Positions 6,341 to 11,389 of a stretch of 11,389 bases of DNA are shown piece by piece. The stretch's first letter is position 1, and each line of letters begins with the position of its first letter. Position numbers and translations under genes: made by a program. Source of the DNA: an uncultured Oscillospiraceae bacterium (GTDB taxonomy: Bacteria > Bacillota > Clostridia > Oscillospirales > Acutalibacteraceae). The notes under the pieces are model-generated. The model ran no database searches, was not told the DNA's origin, and worked only from the letters and a program-made list of their open reading frames with translations. The stretch lies in the NCBI GenBank assembly GCA_900552605.1, contig USAR01000026.1, positions 1-11,389 on the forward strand, in the 5' to 3' direction.

Positions 6341-8518
6341 TTAAAGGTGCAGCACACGCTCTTTTATTTCTGCTGTTCTGCCCTGATTCCAGAACTGCGT
6401 GCCGATATAGCCGCAGGTTCTTCTTGCAACGTTCATTTTGGATTGGTCGGTGTTGCCGCAATTGGGGCATTTCCAAATCAGCTTGCCGTCCTCGTCCTCA
6501 CAAACCTCGATCTCGCCGTCATAACCGCAGATCTGGCAATAGTCACTCTTGGTGTTAAGCTCGGCATACATAATGTTGTCGTAAATAAATTTCATAACAC
6601 TCAAAACCGCTTCAAGGTTATCCTGCATATTGGGCACCTCGATGTAAGAGATCGCACCGCCCGGTGAAAGCGCTTGGAATTTTGATTCAAGAGCAAGCTT
6701 TTCAAATGCGTCGATATTCTCTGTAACGTGCACGTGGTAGCTGTTTGTTATATAGTTTTTGTCTGTAACTCCCTTTATAATACCAAAGCGTTTTTGCAGA
6801 CATTTTGCAAACTTATATGTTGTGCTCTCAAGCGGAGTGCCGTAAAGGCTGTAATCGATGTTTTCATCAGCCTTCCACTTTGCGGTATACTCGTTGAGCT
6901 TTTTCATAATTTCAAGGCCGAATTCCTCGCCCTCTTTTTCCGTAAGCTTTTTTCCTATCATGCTGTAAACACATTCCCAAAGACCGGCATAACCGAGCGA
7001 CAGTGTGGAATAGCCGCCGTGGAGATATTTGTCAATCGTCTCACCGCTTTTAAGACGCAGCAGTGCGCCGTGCTGCCACAAAATAGGGGCGGCGTCGGAA
7101 AAAGTGCCTGTCAAGCGCTCGTGGCGGAACTGAAGTGCCCTGTGGCAAAGCTCCATTCGTTTGTCGAAAATCCTCCAAAATTCGTCCATATCTTTGTTTG
7201 CGGAAAGACCGATGTCAACAAGGTTAACCGTTACAACGCCTTGGTTAAAGCGTCCGTAATATTTCGGCTTACCGTTTTCGTCGATATAAGGAGTTAAGAA
7301 GCTGCGGCAGCCCATACAGGTATAGCAGTGACCATCGCCGTTTTTATCGATCTTATTTTTCAGCATAACCTTTTCCGAAATATAATCGGGAACCATACGC
7401 TTTGCGGTACACTTTGCGGCAAGTTTTGTTAAATAGTAATAGCGGCTGTCCTCGTGGATGTTGTCCTCTTCAAGCACATATATAAGCTTTGGGAAAGCAG
7501 GTGTTATCCACACGCCCTTTTCGTTTTTAACGCCGCGATAGCGCTGATTGAGAGTTTCCTCAATAATAAGTGCAAGGTCCTGCTTTTCGCGCTCACTCTT
7601 TGCCTCGTTAAGATACATAAACACGGTAACGAACGGTGCTTGGCCGTTGGTTGTCATAAGCGTTACAACCTGATACTGAATGGTCTGCACACCGCGTCGG
7701 ATCTCGTCGCGAAGACGACGCTCCGCAATTTCATCGCGCTTTTCGTTGCTTAGCTCAACGCCTGCCTCGCGGAATTCCTCCGTAACCTCGCCGGTAATCT
7801 TTTTGCGGCTGATGTCAACAAACGGCGCTAAGTGGGTAAGACTTATGGATTGACCGCCGTATTGGCTCGACGCAACCTGTGCAATAATTTGGGTTGCTAT
7901 GTTGCAGGCGGTGGAAAAGCTGTGCGGCTTTTCAATCATAGTGCCGGAAATAACCGTGCCGTTTTGCAGCATATCCTCAAGGTTAACAAGATCGCAGTTG
8001 TGCATATGCTGTGCAAAATAGTCGGCGTCGTGAAAATGCAGAATGCCGTTGTCGTGCGCTTCAACAATATCTCTCGGCAAAAGCATACGTCTTGTGATAT
8101 CCTTGCTCACTTCGCCCGCCATATAGTCGCGCTGAACGCTGTTAACGGTTGGGTTTTTGTTGGAGTTTTCCTGCTTTACCTCTTCGTTGTTGCATTCGAT
8201 AAGAGACAATATCTGTTCATCGGTAGTGTTGGCTTTACGCACAAGCTCACGGGTGTAGCGATAGGTTATATAGCTTCTCGCAACGGAAAAAGCACGCTGG
8301 TTCATAATCTGGTCTTCAACCATATCCTGAATTTCCTCAACACTTAATGAGCGGTTGATGTTTACAGCGGCGCTTTCAACGTCTTCTGCAATTCTTTTGA
8401 TTTGGATAGGCGACATTCTTTCGCTTGTAACAACGCTGTCGTTTGCCTTTGTTATTGCCACAATTATTTTGTTGGCGTCAAACTGCACTTCCGTTCCGCT
8501 TCGTTTTATAATTTTCAT
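6341..8518 (-). CDS. nrdD: Anaerobic (class III) ribonucleoside-triphosphate reductase
   Basis: NrdD reduces ribonucleoside triphosphates to deoxyribonucleotides without oxygen, using a glycyl radical. The 725 residues begin with an ATP-cone domain (about 1-95, starting KIIKRSGTEVQFDANKI), the allosteric site that senses ATP/dATP. HNCDLVNL places a cysteine at 175 and TCMGCRSFL one at 404; by comparison with characterised class III enzymes C404 is the likely thiyl-radical residue and C175 its partner, a pattern associated with formate-dependent members. The C-terminus has a zinc ribbon (C661, C664, C684, C687) and the glycyl radical motif RRTCGYIG with G703. Length and motifs look intact. GGGGAG (8528-8533) lies nine bases before the ATG. 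A NrdR-box promoter region lies upstream and nrdG downstream. Its presence points to anaerobic DNA precursor synthesis. Confidence 0.97.
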   Translation of the reverse strand: MKIIKRSGTEVQFDANKIIVAITKANDSVVTSERMSPIQIKRIAEDVESAAVNINRSLSVEEIQDMVEDQIMNQRAFSVARSYITYRYTRELVRKANTTDEQILSLIECNNEEVKQENSNKNPTVNSVQRDYMAGEVSKDITRRMLLPRDIVEAHDNGILHFHDADYFAQHMHNCDLVNLEDMLQNGTVISGTMIEKPHSFSTACNIATQIIAQVASSQYGGQSISLTHLAPFVDISRKKITGEVTEEFREAGVELSNEKRDEIAERRLRDEIRRGVQTIQYQVVTLMTTNGQAPFVTVFMYLNEAKSEREKQDLALIIEETLNQRYRGVKNEKGVWITPAFPKLIYVLEEDNIHEDSRYYYLTKLAAKCTAKRMVPDYISEKVMLKNKIDKNGDGHCYTCMGCRSFLTPYIDENGKPKYYGRFNQGVVTVNLVDIGLSANKDMDEFWRIFDKRMELCHRALQFRHERLTGTFSDAAPILWQHGALLRLKSGETIDKYLHGGYSTLSLGYAGLWECVYSMIGKKLTEKEGEEFGLEIMKKLNEYTAKWKADENIDYSLYGTPLESTTYKFAKCLQKRFGIIKGVTDKNYITNSYHVHVTENIDAFEKLALESKFQALSPGGAISYIEVPNMQDNLEAVLSVMKFIYDNIMYAELNTKSDYCQICGYDGEIEVCEDEDGKLIWKCPNCGNTDQSKMNVARRTCGYIGTQFWNQGRTAEIKERVLHL

Positions 8519-8628
8519 TTTTCAGCTCTCCCCTTTAAATTCTTTCCGTTTCTTTCTCTTTTTCTCGCCGGTCGAAAATTGTTTTTTCGGTGAATACCAT
8601 ATTCTTTTCAAAGACAACTGTCACGACT

Positions 8629-8723
8629 TAGGCTGTCCCGAAAACCTTCGTTTTTAATAGCTCCGGCTATTCCTATCACAAAAACGCGGCGAATTTTGCC
8701 TGCGATTTTCGTCTGTGAGCCTA
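8629..8723 (-). other. 95-base palindromic element in the nrdD leader
   Basis: Nested inverted repeats are visible: TAGGCT (8629-8634) with AGCCTA (8718-8723), CGAAAA (8639-8644) with TTTTCG (8706-8711), CGTTTTT (8649-8655) with AAAAACG (8680-8686), and AATAGC (8656-8661) with GCTATT (8666-8671), plus a small GGC/GCC hairpin (8688-8700). As RNA from the upstream promoter this could fold into a branched structure; as DNA it resembles a small palindromic or MITE-like element bounded by TA. It matches no riboswitch class that I recognise. The rest of the leader (8534-8628) is purine-rich on the minus strand without other clear structure. Confidence 0.45.
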
Positions 8724-8751
8724 TTATATACCATTTGTATGTCAAATGCAA
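8723..8751 (-). promoter_or_regulatory. Second candidate promoter of nrdD
   Basis: On the minus strand TATAAT (8723-8728) is a perfect -10, with TTGCAT (8746-8751) as a poor -35 exactly 17 bases away. Transcription would start near 8716, about 200 bases before nrdD. The degenerate NrdR box ends up just upstream of this -35. Confidence 0.5.
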
Positions 8752-8757
8752 CCCCAA

Positions 8758-8773
8758 AATCAATATTTTGTAA
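8758..8773. promoter_or_regulatory. Degenerate second NrdR box
   Basis: AATCAATATTTTGTAA matches about 11 of 16 positions of the NrdR consensus, including the central CAATAT..TTGT core. It is separated by 15 bases (31 bases centre to centre) from the stronger box at 8789-8804. Tandem boxes at about three helical turns are the usual NrdR arrangement, which is the main reason for calling it. Confidence 0.6.
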
Positions 8774-8788
8774 AATTCTTTTGCCGTA

Positions 8789-8804
8789 ACACTATATATT
8801 GTGT
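8789..8804. promoter_or_regulatory. NrdR box
   Basis: ACACTATATATTGTGT is essentially the NrdR consensus palindrome (acaCwAtATaTwGtgt). NrdR is an ATP-cone zinc-finger repressor that turns off ribonucleotide reductase genes when (d)ATP is high. The site covers the -10 of the upstream nrdD promoter, so binding would block RNA polymerase. The nrdR gene itself is not in this window. Confidence 0.88.
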
Positions 8805-8819
8805 CGCGACAGGTGTCAA
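8791..8819 (-). promoter_or_regulatory. Main candidate nrdD promoter, -10 inside the NrdR box
   Basis: On the minus strand TTGACA (8814-8819) is a perfect -35 and TATAGT (8791-8796) a near-perfect -10, 17 bases apart. The -10 lies within the consensus NrdR box. Start of transcription would be near 8784, giving a leader of about 265 bases that includes the second promoter and the palindromic element. Confidence 0.72.
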
Positions 8820-8889
8820 CTGTCATTTAACAGTTTGTCGTATTTTGCGCTTGAGGTGCTGTTTTTTGGGGCTTTTCAAGCAGTTTTAA

Positions 8890-8918
8890 CGGCGGCTTTC
8901 TCATTTATTAAGCCGCCG
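8890..8918 (-). terminator. Hairpin terminator after the GNAT gene
   Basis: CGGCGGCTT (8890-8898) pairs perfectly with AAGCCGCCG (8910-8918) around an 11-base loop, about 45 bases past the acetyltransferase stop. The T-tract on the minus strand is poor (TTAAAACTG), so efficiency is uncertain. It separates the U32/GNAT unit from the nrdD promoter. A further weak inverted repeat (GCTTGA/TCAAGC, about 8849-8881) lies just downstream; nothing else is seen in 8820-8889. Confidence 0.55.
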
Positions 8919-8962
8919 CAGTAACGCTTTATTTAGTGCATAAGACTCCTTCCTATGTGCTG

Positions 8963-9475
8963 CTACTCGCCGAGATACTTTTCAAGACACACAAGGTTCA
9001 CGCCCTCTAATCCGAAAAAGCAGCACGGCACTATTCCAACCTCGTGATAGCCGTGGCGAGCATACATCGCTCTTGCAAATTCATTTTTTTCATTTGTGTC
9101 TATACGCAGATATTTGCAGCCGTTTTTTAAAGCATATTCCTCGTAAAACGCCAAAAACTTTTTGCCGATACCGCCGCCGCGCCTGTCGGGATCAACCACA
9201 AGCGTGTGCATAACCATAACCTCATCGTCGGGTGCGTCATATTCCCAGTTTGCTTTTTTGTAATCCTCGACCTGTGTTTTATTTATGCGCGCCGCAGCGG
9301 CAACTCCTTCGTCATCGCAGTAAACAAAAAGCTCATCACAGCCTAATGCCTCGCGCGCAGTGTCAATTGTCGGATATATACCCTTCTTCCATCCGACCGA
9401 CGGATTGGTTTCTATAATCTTATCGTAAATCTCCGCAATTGTTTCCAAATCATTTTGTTCCGCTTTTCTGAACAT
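8963..9475 (-). CDS. GNAT-family N-acetyltransferase
   Basis: A single-domain GNAT protein of about 170 residues. From the chosen start it opens with MFRKAEQNDLETIAEIY, the usual beta1-alpha1 beginning of such enzymes. The acetyl-CoA-binding motif A is clear: VMHTLVVDPDRRGGGIGKKFL, with R/Q-x-x-G-x-G at about residues 98-104, followed by LRIDTNEKNEFARAMYARHGY (the typical N-x-x-A-x-x-x-Y-x-x-x-G-F/Y end of the fold). The WKKGIYPT segment is common in uncharacterised Firmicute acetyltransferases. The acceptor substrate cannot be told. An in-frame ATG at 9499 with AGAGGA at short spacing would add eight residues and overlap the U32 gene by 20 bases; the ATG at 9475 is preferred because it fits the family start and leaves a four-base gap. 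Either way it is co-transcribed with the U32 gene. A hairpin terminator follows. Confidence 0.85.
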   Translation of the reverse strand: MFRKAEQNDLETIAEIYDKIIETNPSVGWKKGIYPTIDTAREALGCDELFVYCDDEGVAAAARINKTQVEDYKKANWEYDAPDDEVMVMHTLVVDPDRRGGGIGKKFLAFYEEYALKNGCKYLRIDTNEKNEFARAMYARHGYHEVGIVPCCFFGLEGVNLVCLEKYLGE

Positions 9476-9479
9476 CGCC

Positions 9480-11389
9480 CTAAAGAACTCCTTTTTCATA
9501 AAGTCCTCTTGTGTATTCTGCTGTCGGCTTTTCGCCGTTTATGTATTTTTTAATGATTTCTTCCGCTTGCTCTTTTGTTTCGTCACAAAACATCAGCACT
9601 CCGTATTCAATTCCCCGAAACTCGTGCAGCCTGTCGGCAAGCCAAATGGGTCGCGAATTATAGATCTCGGAATATCCGCCGCGACAAAAAACGGGAAAGT
9701 CAATACCCTTGCGGTCGGTTATTTTGTGAGAGCACGCTTTACAGCCGAGCTGCGCCTTAACGGGACAGTTTTTGGTGAGCATAAGAGGCACTTTTCCGTA
9801 AACGGTTAAAAATGCCTTTTCTCCCATTTTGACCGCGTCCGCTTTTCTGCATTCGTGCGAAAGCCAAACACCGCAAGCGCCCGATTTTTCAAGCTCTTTT
9901 TTCGTTTCAAAATTAAAAACATTAAAGCCGCTGCCGCATATAAATTTTAATCCTGCCGATTTTATAAGCTCAAGCTCGCCGATATTTTCCGCTATAACGA
10001 TGCAGCCCGATTTCTTTGCCGCCTCGATTCCGTTTTTTAAAAGCTCAGCATTATCGGCATTTCTCGGAAGCCTTGCAAAAACCTCGGCGCTGCCGCTGTA
10101 TTTTGAGAGCTGCTCGGCAGGAAGAATAACCGCAGACGCTGCGTGTAGGTCTTTCGGCATTTCGGCAATATCACGAAAGCTTAAAACAAGCTTTGTATCT
10201 CCTGAAAACTGCCGAGTCGAAGACAGCAAATAATCGCATACCTCAGGCTTTACGGGCTTTGACCTCTGCAATAGCAGCTTTTCAGTAGCCTCTCGGCGCA
10301 ATGAGTTTATTCCTGACGAAGGAACAAAAACGCCGTCTGACAGCGAAACAGAAATACTTTTTGCAAAAAACGGCGTGCCGCCGAGCTTCGAAAAAGCAGC
10401 TTCTGCCTGCTGCTTTTCAAGCGGTTTGTTTTCCGCTTTTTGCGGAATATCCCCCGTAACGGTTACTGTGTTTTTACTGTCCGCCATCGTTACCGACAGC
10501 GGTTTTTCTTTCTCGCACACTACCGATATATCGATGCCGACCGACTGCCGCTCGCGTCGGTAAAGCTCGTGCAGCTCTGATTTTGTTTTTTTGGAAACGG
10601 CAATTTGCTCATCGGTTCTGAAACCGAACATATCGCTGCCTGTTTTGCCGGTGTAATAACCGTCCGTAAAGCCGCTGCGGCTGAAGATTCCGATAAGCTT
10701 TGATTTAAGCTCCTCTTCAACAAAGCCTTGCTCTAACATACTTAAAGCCGCAGCAGTAGCCGCAGCAACATACTCCGGCGGCTTTTTTCTGCCCTCAATC
10801 TTAAAGGAATCAACTCCCATTTCCGAAAGCTCGGGCAGATAGTCTATCAGCGACATATCCTTAAGGCTCAACGCATAGCCGTTTTCACCGCCTGCCGAAA
10901 AGGGCAATCGGCAAGTGCCGGCACAAAGTCCGCGGTTTCCGCTTCTGCCTCCCAAAAACGCACTTATTAAACACTGTCCGGAAAGGCACATACAAAGTGC
11001 GCCGTGCACAAAGACCTCAACCTCCATTTGAAGTTCTTTTGCCTTTTTGCAAAGAGTTACAAGCTCCCTTTTGCTCATCTCTCTTGCAGGCACAACTCGG
11101 CAAAAGCCAAGCTCTTTAAGCTGAGGCAGGGCGGAGGCTGAGTGCACGGAAAGCTGGGTTGACGCGTGCAAAGGCATTTGCGGTATTGCTTTTTTAAGAA
11201 GTGCGGCAAGACCTAAATCGGCGCAGATAATGCCGTTTATTCCGCACTCTGCGGCAAATACCGCCGCGTCAACCGCACTTTTAAGCTCGTTTTCATACAG
11301 CTCGGTATTAAGAGTTAAATAGCACTTAACTCCGCGCTCACGGCAGTATTTTACGGCATCACAAAACTGTTCCTCGGTAAAATTTTCGG
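9480..11389 (-). CDS. U32-family protein with DUF3656-like region (5' end outside window)
   Basis: The frame stays open from the stop at 9480 to the window edge and gives about 635 residues; ENFTEEQF at the edge corresponds to a point soon after the usual N-terminus, so only about 30-40 residues seem to be missing. An internal ATG at 11177 (MPLHASTQLSVH) is a conserved family motif, not the start. The U32 signature follows: ALCMCLSGQCLIS then GGRSGNRGLCAGTCR, with cysteines expected to bind an Fe-S cluster. A central region (LGGTPFFAKSISV, INSLRREA) resembles DUF3656, and four more cysteines lie near the C-terminus (NCPVK, GCKAC, FPVFC). Members were named collagenase-like peptidases, but characterised ones such as E. 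coli RlhA and TrhP hydroxylate 23S rRNA or tRNA. The two-part architecture suggests an RlhA-like role in 23S rRNA hydroxylation, by inference only. The GNAT gene follows directly. Confidence 0.9.
   Translation of the reverse strand, partial: ENFTEEQFCDAVKYCRERGVKCYLTLNTELYENELKSAVDAAVFAAECGINGIICADLGLAALLKKAIPQMPLHASTQLSVHSASALPQLKELGFCRVVPAREMSKRELVTLCKKAKELQMEVEVFVHGALCMCLSGQCLISAFLGGRSGNRGLCAGTCRLPFSAGGENGYALSLKDMSLIDYLPELSEMGVDSFKIEGRKKPPEYVAAATAAALSMLEQGFVEEELKSKLIGIFSRSGFTDGYYTGKTGSDMFGFRTDEQIAVSKKTKSELHELYRRERQSVGIDISVVCEKEKPLSVTMADSKNTVTVTGDIPQKAENKPLEKQQAEAAFSKLGGTPFFAKSISVSLSDGVFVPSSGINSLRREATEKLLLQRSKPVKPEVCDYLLSSTRQFSGDTKLVLSFRDIAEMPKDLHAASAVILPAEQLSKYSGSAEVFARLPRNADNAELLKNGIEAAKKSGCIVIAENIGELELIKSAGLKFICGSGFNVFNFETKKELEKSGACGVWLSHECRKADAVKMGEKAFLTVYGKVPLMLTKNCPVKAQLGCKACSHKITDRKGIDFPVFCRGGYSEIYNSRPIWLADRLHEFRGIEYGVLMFCDETKEQAEEIIKKYINGEKPTAEYTRGLYEKGVL
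9488..9493 (-). promoter_or_regulatory. Ribosome-binding site for the GNAT gene within the U32 gene
   Basis: AAGGAG lies in the last codons of the U32 gene, 12 bases before the ATG at 9475. The spacing is longer than ideal, which leaves the alternative ATG at 9499 (AGAGGA at 9504-9509, four bases away) possible. In both cases translation is probably coupled to the U32 gene. Confidence 0.45.

Noticed and set aside
6728..7297. Long plus-strand open frame opposite nrdD (189 codons)
   Set aside because: It lies entirely antisense to the well-conserved nrdD coding sequence and its translation has no recognisable motif; the same holds for other plus-strand frames within 6250-8350.
8519..8722. Known riboswitch (cobalamin, purine, tetrahydrofolate or c-di-GMP) in the nrdD leader
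   Set aside because: None of the conserved boxes of these classes could be found in the leader despite its branched fold.
8608..8826. Open frame of 72 codons on the minus strand upstream of nrdD
   Set aside because: It runs through both NrdR boxes, both promoters and the palindromic element, has no good ribosome-binding site, and its translation resembles no known family.

Overview
The window looks like a chromosomal housekeeping segment from a strictly anaerobic, low-to-moderate-GC Firmicute, most likely class Clostridia. The evidence is a class III (oxygen-sensitive, glycyl radical) ribonucleotide reductase with its radical-SAM activase, a 2-hydroxyacyl-CoA dehydratase-type Fe-S activase system, PlsY-type phospholipid synthesis, a clostridial-type U32 protein, strong purine-rich ribosome-binding sites and one TTG start. 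No mobile gene, rRNA, tRNA or CRISPR array is visible. The exact genus cannot be read from the sequence.

Plus-strand half (1-5542): the 3' end of a class II fructose-bisphosphate aldolase gene, a probable weak terminator and a promoter, plsY (glycerol-3-phosphate acyltransferase), and then two genes overlapping by four bases. These two together make about 1415 residues. The first (977 aa) has two ASKHA/BcrAD-type ATPase domains, each with its own pair of cluster-binding cysteines, a four-cysteine motif and a DUF2229-like region. The second (438 aa) has the look of a dehydratase-component (HgdB-like) Fe-S protein. Such proteins are commonly one chain of about 1400 residues, so here the system seems to be split at the linker. 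Its substrate is unknown; this is the least understood biochemistry in the window.

Convergence point (about 5543-5691): a strong hairpin with T-runs on both strands ends the plus-strand block and the minus-strand nrd block.

Minus-strand half (5692-11389), read from right to left: a U32-family protein (5' end off the window), a GNAT acetyltransferase directly after it, a hairpin terminator, and then a 444-base intergenic region with the control elements of nrdD. That region holds a near-ideal NrdR box overlapping the -10 of a good promoter, a second degenerate NrdR box three helical turns away, a second promoter, and a 95-base palindromic element in the nrdD leader. nrdD (725 aa) and nrdG (176 aa) follow, separated by a GC-rich hairpin that may act as an attenuator. 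NrdD makes deoxyribonucleotides without oxygen and NrdG installs its glycyl radical; the NrdR boxes suggest the pair is repressed when (d)ATP is plentiful. All calls rest on reading motifs by eye; no database search was possible.
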